Below are positions 1-11,350 of a stretch of DNA of 64,000 bases, piece after piece. The notes below the pieces were generated by a model. The model made no database searches, was not told the DNA's origin, and saw nothing but the letters and a program-made list of their open reading frames with translations. The first letter of the stretch is position 1. Each line of letters opens with the position of its first letter. The DNA is from Aphrophora alni (taxonomy: Eukaryota > Arthropoda > Insecta > Hemiptera > Aphrophoridae), in contig OY740772.1 in NCBI GenBank assembly GCA_963513935.1, forward strand, positions 102,257,340 to 102,321,339. Reading direction: 5' to 3'. Position numbers and translations under genes: made by a program.

Positions 1-2200
1 TCAGTAATTTATACACATCGATAAATACATTTTATAAATAGCTGATATATTTGACAATAAATGGTTTAAGAATAATGCACAAAGTTTCTCACTTTGGTTA
101 AATTAAAAGAACCAATATAAATCGTCACCAAAAATACCAGTTTTGTAGTTGTCAATTAAAATGTAAAAGATAATAAAAACACTCTCATATTTGTCTAAAT
201 GGAAAACGAAAATAATAATTAATAAAATAAAATCAATATCCAGAATTCAGTTTAAACGTTAAAGGTCAACGATAACTATTTATTAAAGAATTATTCCTGA
301 AAAAATCATCATTTTGTTAGTTGTAATTTTCCACTGTAGTTTGTGATAATAACATTCTACTAAGTGTAGTAAAGTCTCTCCTTCCCTTCATTAACTTTTG
401 TATGAACTTAAATAGAGTGAAATACTTTTGGGACTCTACGTCATCTGAAGTTTCTTTTACGATGGTTTGGAATGATGCACATCTCCCTAAAAGAGAGAAT
501 TTAGTTGGTACTCAAAATGTTAAACGGGAACTCGTATCTGTGACATGTCAAATTAAAAGGCATAAAGACAGAAAATTATTGTCGATGGTGAAATATTTTG
601 TGTATGACAATAACCAAAATAGTGTAATAAAATGTATTTCTTATTATTAAATTGTGAAATCGCTGAAGATCACTAAACAGTTTTTAAAATGTTCGCAAAT
701 CTAATCTGAGAGAAACATTCGACGTTGAACTGAATTTAACTCTCCCCCAAAAGTGTGGTACATTTGGAGAAACTCAAAAAACAAAATCAAATCATGTAAC
801 ACATCAAATTAAATTACTGTTTAAGGTAGAACTAATTGCACTAAGAAATTTCACTTTTAAGTTGTTAAAAAAGTTGTTTCAAAATGTGGATGACATTTTC
901 AAAAATTGTATGGTACTTTGTACAGTTATAATGAGAAATACACTTCACATTCACAGGTGATTTGATGTGACTATATTAAGTGTTTAAACGAAAAGTAACT
1001 CTCATACTAACTGTAAAAATATAGTAATTTTTTAAAAAATTCTATATACTTTTCAAATGACAATTTTAATAAAGTTAAAAGTGAATTACTTTGATGCCGT
1101 TAGTTTAACATATAAAAGCAATTTAATTTTATAGGCCACACGATGTGCTTCTTTTTTGAATTATGAATGTATCCAAGGTTACCACACTTTTGAAGGACAG
1201 TTAAAATGCAGTTAAACGTAAAATGATTCTCTCAGAGTAATCTAGTGAACATTTTAAAAACAGTTAATTGTTCTTATTTCACATATTTAAATATTTTATT
1301 ATTATAAAATCCCATGTAAATTTTTCGACGCCATTTAGTTCAGGGCATTAAAATAACATCTCGTCAGCGCCGTTAATTTTGTATTTTTATACCCTTTAAT
1401 TAGACATGTTACATATCCGAGCTCCAGTTTACAAAAATATTTAGTACTCCCAAAATTATCTCATTTAATGGGAGGTGCAAAACTCCAAACTATGGTAAAA
1501 GAAACTTCAGGCGACCTTATGAAGAGTTTCAAAAGTGTTTGGATCTATATAAGTTCATATAGAAGTTAAGATGGTTTGAGGTGTGGGACTTTACTAACAC
1601 ATTGCATATTAACATTAGGGATTAAAATGTTTCGCTTAAGCCGTGAACACATCTTCAAAGTAGTTGAACCGGAATAACGTATGCTTATACTTTCTAATTA
1701 GCATACTTTCTAATTATACTTTCTAATTTCACTAATATTTGAACGAAATTGGTAGAACCAATTTTGATAAATTACAAATTTTAGAACATCTTATGACCGA
1801 TGTTTTTGATTTTGATCAGGAACCGAAGATTTGGTGAGATTGCAAACAATACGTATTATTTCGGCCCTTAGGCGTTAAAGATCAGCAAATTTTGATCAAA
1901 ATCTGCAGAACTGATTAAAAAAAAAAACAACATATTTTATGTTTTTATTGCAGCAGCTACACCCAGATTTTAAGTTATAAAAAAAAAGAAAAGTTTTAAG
2001 AAGTTTAAGATAAGCCAACATACCAAGTTTTATTAAAATGAGCTGTCAGAGTTTCCATTCACTACATTCGACAGAGATAAAACTAACGATAGACAGTATT
2101 TTTGTGGTAATTGTTTACAATTAATTTGACACCTCTAACTTTTTTAGTATGAAGACATTTGATATATATTTATGTTTGTAAATAAAGGAACAACATCAAT
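1..2200. other. AT-rich intergenic DNA, no gene seen
   Basis: The sequence is AT-rich with stops in all frames. The only short open frame (402-650, 82 codons) has no recognisable motif. I see no repeat of note apart from a few copies of a short 'tactttctaatta' phrase near 1690-1730. Confidence 0.6.
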
Positions 2201-2219
2201 TATGGCCCGGAAAATTAAA

Positions 2220-2480
2220 AAAGTGGGATACTTACTTTAGAAGTCGTCTTCAGATGAGCTACTGGCGTTCATTAGAACTGACCCATCCAACAGCCCAAAC
2301 CTTTCGTATGTTTATTTAAGTTATTAATGCTTACTTTGCGAGATAATTATATAGGCTATCATGACAGGTTTGGCCAGGTAACTATATATATATAACCACC
2401 TGGCCTAACCTTTCGTAGGTAAACGGATTGAAACCGGAACACGACGCCATTAGAACTGACTGCAAAGGACCGCTTCATAT
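2220..2480. repeat. Short repeated motifs around a small hairpin
   Basis: Two phrases each occur twice: 'cattagaactgac' near 2269 and 2451, and 'aacctttcgta' near 2299 and 2409. Between them is an 8-bp inverted repeat (GGCCAGGT ... ACCTGGCC) around a TA-rich loop at about 2372-2407. This looks like the remains of a small structured or rearranged repeat. No element family is recognised. Confidence 0.35.
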
Positions 2481-2663
2481 CGCAGCATTGATAAGACTTT
2501 GACCCTGTGTAACTGGTATTTTCTAGTTGTTCAGGGCCTTCAAACATGTTTATCTCTCGAATGTAGTCCATTTTTGATAACGTATCGAAATACTAAAGAA
2601 GTTAAAGGTGACAAAGTAATTGTAAACCATTACCTTTTCTTTTCTTTTTTTTTACTGAGGAGA

Positions 2664-2723
2664 CCACAAAACAGATATGTCCACAAAACTGATATATCCA
2701 CAAAACTGATATATCCATAAAAC
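2664..2723. repeat. 17-bp tandem repeat, about 3.5 copies
   Basis: The unit 'ccacaaaactgatatat' occurs three times head to tail, the first copy with two substitutions, followed by a partial fourth. Confidence 0.8.
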
Positions 2724-5700
2724 ACGTGACAGCCTCCCAAGATGTCTACTCATCATGTTGTTCTCAGATATTTCCTGTGACTTCATACCTTGCAGGGATA
2801 TCTTTTTCGATCTATTTTGTCACCCATTTATCACTTAACTTCCTTTATTATATACTAATCCCCACTATTTTATTTTATTACTTCTATTCAACACAAGTTT
2901 AATCTACAAAGAGACATGTGACCTATTTATTTAGCTGTACTTTATAATTGATTTAGGCATTCATGGGCTTTTATAGAGTTTCCCGTTTTTGAAGAAGTAT
3001 GGTATTGCAATTTATCTCCAGAAGTCGCAGTATTTTTCATCCCACCAAAAAACTATAATACTACAATTCAATTTCTTTCGGTAAAATTGAACTAACTTTT
3101 AATTAATAAATTAAATTCAAAGTACATTTCTGTGTAGTTAATATGAAAAATAAATCTTTTTCTTGGGACATCAATCAATAAGATATATTTTACTTTCCAG
3201 ATTATTTAAGGACGTTACGTTTACTATAATTTCGAATAACTTATATTGTAGTGTATAAATCTTTAATAGTAACCTATTTGACAAGGAGGTCAAGAGAACT
3301 AATGGATTCTGTCAAAGCTATACGATATCCCGCCTTTATAAATAACATGTATGAAATATTACTAAAATAAATTTCTTTAATGAGATAAAATAATAAAACG
3401 TCACCCAGTCTTTTAAAAATAATAATTATTTTTATGTTTACTAAATATGTATGTACCAAGTCTTTGAGGTTTCTACTCATTGTCTCCCACCTTATGAATA
3501 CCTAGAAAAATCTAAATTCAAAGTCAATTTATTTTAGTTTAAAGCTGTATAAATAAATAAAACAACACAATTATTTATGTATTATACTTTCAAATTTTGT
3601 AATAATAAAACATAATTTGTAAAGTTGGGCAATAATAATTGTTCCAAGTTCTAATTATACTAGAATATAACTGGAACAGACGGACAATAGTCAATAAAAT
3701 CGAATAATGATTCAAACGAAATTGCTAAAGATTGAGATAGTCAATAAATATTAATTAATTATGAAATAAAACTAAAATAATGTTTTTGTCTTCATATTGC
3801 AATTTAAATTTAATGAACCTTTACAAATTTTTCATGTAATTTGAAATTATAGTTTTTTATGGTCATGAGCAACAACTTTAAAAAAATCGTAATAATATAC
3901 AAAGTTATCTGTGATGAAAACGTCTCTCATATTGGTAATCGCTGCAACCTGTTTCACTATAAAGAATAAATATATTACAAATTAGGTTTTTTTAGGTCAG
4001 TTGCCATCAAAGCTGACCTATACAAGCGTACTTCATAGATCCGCTTCTGTCAAAACATTCTATAACATAGTTGATACTTAGTTTAGGCATTCTGGAAATA
4101 AAACAATAAATTCTAACTAGCTGTGTAGGTATTATTCAGTCATTTAAAATATAATATATAAATCCATATGATTTTTATGTATTGTAGATTTTTACAGATC
4201 GTCAAGTGTGTAAAAAAACATATATAAATATTTTAGTCTCGAAACAACTCGGAAACTGTTGGTTATACGGCAATAATAGATTAAATAAAAAAATTATAAT
4301 TCCTTTTCATACTATATACATCTCCTTAACCAATTATATCCATCAAATAACGACAAGTTTATATAGTCGTAAGTATAAAAGTGTATTCTTTTAGACATCG
4401 CTATGTTCACTGCCATTGAAGTTTTTGCAAAAATTGTATCTAATTTGAAGTTTGATAAAAAGAAACTGAGTAGAAATATTTATTAAAACTATACCAATAT
4501 ATACTATATGTGTTGATTGAAATGTTTCCAAGTTAAATTCATCGATAATTAACAATGCAGGGAGAAATAAAAAAGAGAATTACTCGAATTCGAAATAATC
4601 TTCGTCTCAATAGTTTGAATTTTCCCCGAAAAAGTACAAAAAATTTAATATAATATACAAATAATTTTTTATTACGTTTCCAAACTGACAGGTTTGATTT
4701 CTTTTAGAAAAATAAGGAAAACATTTCTCACTAGCGTATTACAGAAAATGGTTTGTTTCACATCTATCAAATATTATTTTTATTATACCAAAAACACAGC
4801 TTTGTAAATAGAAATATATTGTCTTTAAAAATCGGAGTACTTTTTTTTACACGCATTAAATCCATCAACAATGATAAAAAAACTGGTGTTAAAATCTAGA
4901 CGTTGTAAACAATTTTTTGTCACCAAAAGATTAAACTTTTTGTCCCTTGTGTAGATTATATAAAGGTAACGGATTTAAAGTGAAACATTTTAAACGATCA
5001 ACATTTTAATAACAAATATAGTCGTTCTTTTTGATACTGTTATTAAAAGTAACAAAAATATGCTTTTAACAATAAATTCTCGACTCTATTTGTTATCTAT
5101 TTTCAAAGTTACATAGTTTTTGTAAAATAAAAAGATAATAAAAGCTAATAGAAAGGAAAACGAAGCGTTTTCAAGCATAGGATTGTGGGAAAGGTTTTAA
5201 TTATTTAACCTTAGAAATCTCTACTTTAAGTTTGGGATTGTAATTATTAAACAATATCTGTATTTATATATTTGCGTAACGTCGAACAAATATTTATATG
5301 TCATGACTTAGCCCTACAAGGAATACCAACTTATTAAAAAGCGCATAAGAATCGACTTTGTCGCGAGGAAAAAATTTAACTAGTTTTTCTTTATTTCTAG
5401 TTATTGGATTAATGAGAGTTTACTGAAGAATAAAACGTGTACAGAATTGTTTATACACATAAAATCGCTGAAAAATGAATAGTAAGATATCTGTGTAAAA
5501 CTCTTTTTAAACAATCTTAGGAGTTACGTATTCTTAGACAATCTTACAAGCTAAATATTTTTAGACAATCACAATAACAGACTCAAAAGAAATCCCCTTC
5601 TGATAATATCATGTGAACGTTTTACCATAAACATCAAATGACTTACATGAAGCGAGCTTAAAGAAATCTAAACAATTCAAACCAATTTTACTGGATAATT

Positions 5701-8700
5701 TTTAATTATTTAAAAACAATATGGTGAATATGTCTCATCACAGGGTTGAAATAAGTCCCTGGAGGTTAATTAACATTAAACTAGAGAAGTTACAAAGATT
5801 AGAATTGTATTTCAGTACAAAAAACTTAATTTTTGATATTATAATTTAATTCACCCCCAATCCTGAATGTGGTTGTTGGGGGGAACTCAAACGTAAAGCA
5901 CTATGATATAATAGCTCTTTTAAAAGGTACTCTTCAATAGAAAATAACGGTGAAGACTAGATATGATATCTTCATCCATTTCAAAATGACAGCTGTTAGT
6001 TATTATCTACGCTAAAGAAATCAGTAAGGAGACAAAATTGTTACAGAAAAACTATACTGTTGTTTAATTCAAGTTTGACAAGGATATTGAATTATTCGAA
6101 AATATTACCCAGCTTTCGCCATTACACCAAAAAATAATTTTAAATATTTAATTATTGTACACTTTAATATTCGTTTAATTCTACATTTTTGAAACTGTAT
6201 TTTAAAATTGTAATTCTGAAAGAATAAATTTTGATAAATTACAATTTTAGGGTAATGTAACTTCCTGCAAACTTTTTTAGTTTCCCCAAAAACACTCTAT
6301 TTAGTGATTAGGGTGAATTTACCTTTTAATTATTAAAAAAAAAATAATAATAATAAAATTTACAACAAAAACATTCAAGAGTTTTGGTATTTCACTAATT
6401 CTTGGTTAAAAGTTTTTTTTGTTTTTTTAAATACTGAGACTGTTTCTACACATCGTATGCATACAGTATACGAAATTAGATATTTACTTCAATTTGTATA
6501 TTTTTACATTATAAAAATTAAAATTTTAAAATAAATTTTAATTTTTCCTATCAATAACAAAACTTAATACAGAATGTTGTTTAGTTTTTGTGACATTAAA
6601 ACTAAAATCTAATTACATGGTGCATAATAAAAAGTAATTTGTTATCTTTTGTAACGTTATTGCATTTATCCACGAACATCATTTGGAATCATGGACATTG
6701 GAAAAATTCAATTAGCTATATAAGTAATATGATTCCACATACATATGTTTCAGATAGTATTCTGGCTGCTCTGTAATTGTATTACATTTTTTAATACAGT
6801 TTGTGAATATTATACGTGTCCAAATTTTAATTACTGTAATTACTTAAGGAGATATTATATTATTTATTTTATATTTTTTTAAATTACAATGGATGTGTAT
6901 TGTTTAATGTCTCATTTATTATTAGCGATTTTTGTTTATCAATTAAGATAAGTATACAATACATTTACCAAATACAGCTCGTAATTTAAAATTATTATTA
7001 TCTTTATTATTAGAGTTTAATCTGACATCTGCCATCATTTGTGTGTAAATAAACTGATATATGAAGTTTCGGAAATACAAATCAACTATCGTTATTAACT
7101 AATAACACTAGAGCAATAAAATAAAAAACACTAACAATATCTTCCGTAATGTAAAGCCATTTTGTAAACTAAAACTAAATATGTGACGTGAAATGGGAAC
7201 CCAGACTTCAAGCTAGCTCTGAGCAGTTAAAACTAAGGTCAAAAGCAGTAAAACGTGAAAAAAACCCTGTTTTTTTAGATACACGTATATGCAATTATAC
7301 AATAAGTAACTTTAAAATCATAATTTTATTATTTAAATATGTTTCGAAAATATCATTATCTTATGGCCGTTAGAATAACAAAGACAATAAATTAGAGTTA
7401 AGCATTTATGAAAATTGTTCGCTTTACCCAAAAATAAAATATATCTCTCAGTTAACTATAACATTCAATGCGCCTTGTGGTTAATAACAATATGAAAGAA
7501 GTTATCTCATATCTAGAAATAAAATACTAACGAAATTAAAGTTAATAACTTTCATAAACTCTTTTATACATCTCTATAATCAATATATAGAACATTACAC
7601 GTTCTACCATCATCAGAGGGATATAAACCAATTATCTGAGGTGTGTAAAAGGGAAAGAACGTGCAAAAGTTTGTAGTTTTGGAAATCTTCGATCGTTCAT
7701 TGAATTAGCGAAATATTTAAAGTTGTCGACTCATTATCTAAATATAAGAAGGCGGGGCCTAAATCACGTGAGTGATCATCCCTACCACTCTTGAACTCAA
7801 CTATGGCAGGATTCACTAACAGCGTATAAGTTGTTAAAAAAGGCTGACAGGATACAACTTAAGTTATTACAACCTTCACTACAAGGAAGCATTTCTTTAT
7901 TAAAAGTCTTTTCTGTAAACATTCCAAATGATATTGAAGCTGAATTTTTTGAACCGAGATATATTTAGTGATTATCAATTTTATACGTGAGGATACGTAC
8001 ATCGCCACAATGTTCGAAACCAGGAAATAAGTCCCTCAAGCCCATTGTTAAACATGAACATGACAGCCTAAATGTCAATGTTTGGAACACACTTAAAGGA
8101 ATTGCAATTTTGGCCCCTTTTTCTTTTCTGAAATCACTGTAAGTGGATTTATCTACCCAAATATTTTCAATACATATGCTCTTCCCCTTATAGCGAGATA
8201 GTCCCCTCCCTATTTCACTACGCCAATGTGACTCCCGTAATGAAAAATGTCATCCACATTGGATTGAAAAATATGGATAAAATTCGTGGCACCACTTCAA
8301 CCCGACGTTACTCACATAGACAATTATATCCCAGGATATGTTAAACAAAGTGACTACTTTGAAGGATTTAAAAACTCAAACAAAAGAGAAAAGGAATTCA
8401 AGATGAGATTACGTCAATATCTACAGTCTATCGTAGAGCTCATTCTTAAACATTATGTTTGTATTACCTCCTTAACCGTTTGCAGAGCTAATTACTTATA
8501 ACTAAGATAACAAGAAAACTAATTTTTAGTTTGTTTTTTAAATTTATACTTTTGGCTATTTTAATAATTAAAACGGTTTTTTGATTTGTTTTTTTAACTT
8601 GAACAAAAGGCTATATTATTTCTGATCTTGTGCTCGTAGTATTTTTTAGTATTAACCTTAGACTAAAATAAATATCTCTAAGTATTGAGACATAAGTATT

Positions 8701-8819
8701 GAGACTCAGAATAAGTATTGACAATGTAAAAGTTTTTGGCTAAGATATAAATAAACATTGTATTGCTGGAGTTTTCCAAAGCAATCTTGTTCTACTGAAA
8801 AAAGAAACAAAACTATTTT
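2724..8819. other. AT-rich intergenic DNA, no gene seen
   Basis: About 6 kb of AT-rich sequence. Short open frames at 3274-3480 (-), 4206-4394, 7188-7373 and 8286-8501 have no family motif and no splice or promoter context I can defend. Slightly GC-richer patches near 7740-7800 and 8000-8300 do not resolve into a feature. Confidence 0.55.
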
Positions 8820-9439
8820 TTATTATTATACATTTTTCGGACATTTGCCATTATTTGTGTGTTAAAAATCAAAACACAAACAAGAATCTTTCGGGAATAA
8901 GAATCAATTCCCGTTATCAAGTGACTAAAAATTAAAGAAACACGAAACTAGAATCTAAGCCTATGTAAGAAGTAAAATTAAATAAGTATACCACCAACCT
9001 TAATATCTAAGCATGTATCTCAGAGCTAAAACTGAGAAGTCAAAAAACACAATCTCGGTTACACACAACTTACGTCAAATACATGTTGTTGTATCAAAGA
9101 TACAGCAACAAGTGATGTGGTCCAGAAGGCGTGACAAACTATTAGGGGAGTGGCCTATTGTTAGTTGTATTAAGCTTCCTAGCCCGGGAGCGGGTTACAA
9201 ACAGGTAAAATTTAACAGGTAAAATTTCAGCATGTTTTTTAGTAGTAGGGGTATTATAATCAAAATTTAGTTCTTTTTTATTAATGGGAGTCTATAATGG
9301 CCTTACTTCTATACTTGATTGGCTGATAGGATTGTCCGTTAGTTTTATATATGAGGCTTCAAATGATGGCAAATATCCGAAAAATGTATAATAATAAAAT
9401 TGAACTTCCATCAATAACAAATAATTTCAAACACAGAAT
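8820..9439 (-). mobile_element. Penelope-like element, severely 5'-truncated copy
   Basis: Read on the minus strand, this holds the last codons of the PLE open frame (about 9310-9365, ending in a stretch like IEASYIKLTDNPIS), then the 3' repeat down to about 8822. That 3' repeat closely matches the ones at 23.2-23.7 and 55.3-55.85 kb. The right end (about 9365-9439) is a short piece of the same repeat in opposite orientation, so the copy has inverted tips. An imperfect 8-bp duplication flanks it (ACTATTTT at 8812, ACTATATT at 9440). Reverse transcriptase and nearly all of the endonuclease are missing. Such truncation is typical of target-primed insertion. Confidence 0.8.
8878..8932 (-). ncRNA. 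Hammerhead-like motif in PLE repeat (copy 1)
   Basis: On the minus strand, CACTTGATAA is followed by a hairpin (CGGGAAT ... ATTCCCG) and then GAAAG. The layout is like a hammerhead core: conserved single strand, stem II, then GAAA. The usual CUGANGA box is altered to CUUGAUA here, and the sequence after GAAA differs from the AAACGT(T/C) of the other two copies. It is probably inactive. Confidence 0.35.
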
Positions 9440-9447
9440 ACTATATT

Positions 9448-9814
9448 AATCGCTCTACTAGTCGATTATGTATGCTTTTCTCTCTTCATTTATCTTTTTG
9501 TTTATAAATTTATTTATTATTCCATTCTGTTCATAGTATTTGGTTTCCATTTGACTTCGTACAATCATTTGTAAATACTTCTGTTACACAGACGTCCTCC
9601 ACAACGAGTCATTAGTCTCGGTAAATTATTCCCTTGATGGATATTAGCAGTCAGAGACCTTCAGACATCAAATCTTTCTCGTCATTAATCTTTGTAATTG
9701 TGATTGCAGTACTTAATATTCCGTAGTACAATCCCTTTAAACTGTTATAGGCCCTCTGAGAACAATTAATATACTAGGGATATACGTCCTCCTTTTTAAA
9801 ACTTTCCTTTTCAC
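9448..9814. other. Intergenic DNA, nothing recognised
   Basis: AT-rich sequence between the PLE remnant and the minisatellite. I see no gene or repeat boundary. Confidence 0.5.
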
Positions 9815-10350
9815 GAACAAATTGTTCTTGTATCTTATCAAGTAATTCATACTTAAATGAACAAACTTTTATCGTCATATATCGCGTCGATTATACTTTA
9901 AAAATAATTGATCTTGTCACTTATAAAGTCTACCATACGATATTTAATAAATAATTCTTATTGTCACTTATGAAGGTGTAATTTTAATAAATAAAATGTT
10001 TTTTCCACTTATCACGTATTTCATAATAAATTAACAAACTGTTGTAGTTATTAAGTGGATGATACTAAAATAAACAAATTGTTTTTATCACTGATCATGA
10101 CAATGATAATTTAATGAACGAAAGGTTCTTCAATTATTGATGATATTTTAGATAAAACAAATTGTTCTCGCCATTTATCAAAGATAATTGAAAGAAAAAA
10201 ATATATGTTGTTACTTGGATATATAGTATTTAAATTTATTACTGTAATCACTGGATGATAATTAAATGAGCAAATTGTTCTCGTCACGTGTCAAGTAGTG
10301 ATGCAAATAACAAATTAAATTCACACTTATCATGTTGATGACACTTAAAT
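9815..10350. repeat. Diverged ~42-bp minisatellite, about 12 units
   Basis: Head-to-tail units resembling 'atgaacaaattgttctcgtc' + 'acttatcaagtagatgatac' recur about every 38-44 bp. The cores 'aacaaattgtt', 'cacttatca' and 'gatgatact' are the most recognisable parts (for example at 9817, 10072, 10157 and 10270). Units are strongly diverged, so this is an old array. Confidence 0.7.
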
Positions 10351-10385
10351 TAACATCATATCCCTCCCCCTCTATTAATTTCCGT

Positions 10386-10682
10386 CTATAAGACCCCCTC
10401 CTTTACGAAGTCCAATGTTTCCTTTACATAAATCTGGTAAAATCCCAGATTTCTAGACCTTTTAAGCATTACTGCACAACATTTTACTAGTGACGTAGAT
10501 GTTGTCACCTCTTTTTCTTGGTAGATTCTAACCCATAATTTTCTAATCCCTGAGTCAAAATGCTCCTGATTCAAAAATTCACCAATAGAAACATTTGTGT
10601 TCTCTTGGGATTCACTTTGCTCCAACGCTTTTGCCCTGTATTCTTTTAGGACTTGCTTTGAAGTAGTAATCACAGATACCAT
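10386..10682 (-). CDS. Unassigned 98-codon open frame, possibly a transposon exon remnant
   Basis: The frame starts at ATG and encodes a fairly balanced, charged protein (KQVLKEYRAKALEQSESQEN near the N-terminus, KETLDFVKEGVL at the end). Its composition is more protein-like than the AT-driven shadow frames elsewhere. There is no signal peptide, membrane segment or motif that I recognise. Stops lie just upstream in the same frame. A hammerhead-like motif of the kind found in PLE repeats lies about 70 bp upstream on the same strand, so this could be part of another retroelement. A chance open frame is also possible. Confidence 0.2.
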   Translation of the reverse strand: MVSVITTSKQVLKEYRAKALEQSESQENTNVSIGEFLNQEHFDSGIRKLWVRIYQEKEVTTSTSLVKCCAVMLKRSRNLGFYQIYVKETLDFVKEGVL

Positions 10683-10750
10683 CTTACTGCTACCCTACTC
10701 AGTCCTCATCTTCATGGGCTATCGCGTCAGTTTATCCTAATTTAGGGAGA

Positions 10751-10830
10751 ACTAAGTTTCCTCTTCTGCGTTTCAGAGGCCTTTCTGGTATCTATCCCTT
10801 CTTTTTCGGATGCTTGTTTCATCAGGAGTG
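10751..10830 (-). ncRNA. Hammerhead/PLE-repeat-like relic
   Basis: On the minus strand, CTGATGA (10819-10825) is followed by a longer variable stretch and then CTGAAACGC (10769-10777). A nearer GAAA also occurs at 10804-10807. The pairing CTGATGA ... GAAACG is the conserved box pair of hammerhead ribozymes, common in PLE terminal repeats. I could not draw a clean stem II, so this is a relic at best. Confidence 0.25.
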
Positions 10831-11350
10831 TGTTTCCTCTTGACTGACCTGTTCCAATTAGTTTATTATCTTCAAGTTATCAAAGTAACTCGAATGAAGC
10901 CGAGGACTCCGATTGGTGATTGTCACCAAAGAGGGAATGACCCATTTAATTATTTTGTCAAGGCGAGATCTAGCTATAGTAGAGATGATCCACTCAACCA
11001 GAGCCCTATTTGGTGGGGTAGGGCTAAATACCATGTGAGTTATACACCAAGTGTGACACAGACTCCGTATGCGACATGTTTTGCTTAGTGCCATTCACCT
11101 CATCGCACTTTAGGGTTGGGGTGTAAATAGACGAATTATACACGTAGTATTGAGGATTTAAGGTGAAATAAATGCTGTTAAAACATATCAAAAAATATAG
11201 TCTCGCACAAGAGTGTAAAGTAGTGCAGGTCACAGGAAAGGGCTCAGAACAGAACGAGCGGTAGGAATCTGAAGAGGGTATTTGCAGTGAATGCCAGCTG
11301 GACTTTGGGGCACACCCTACGATATTATAGTACACGTTACTATCAGTTGA
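10831..11350. other. GC-richer unassigned patch
   Basis: This patch is less AT-rich than its surroundings, with overlapping short open frames on both strands (10810-11088 +, 10858-11094 -, 11024-11353 -). None has a motif I recognise. It may be an old retroelement piece. Confidence 0.3.

Noticed and set aside
7605..7625. Minus-strand CTGATGATGGTAGAACGTG as hammerhead relic
   Set aside because: The GAAA box is missing and no stem is visible.
8286..8501. 71-codon frame with a charged middle
   Set aside because: It looks protein-like over ~45 residues, but I recognise no domain and see stops just upstream.
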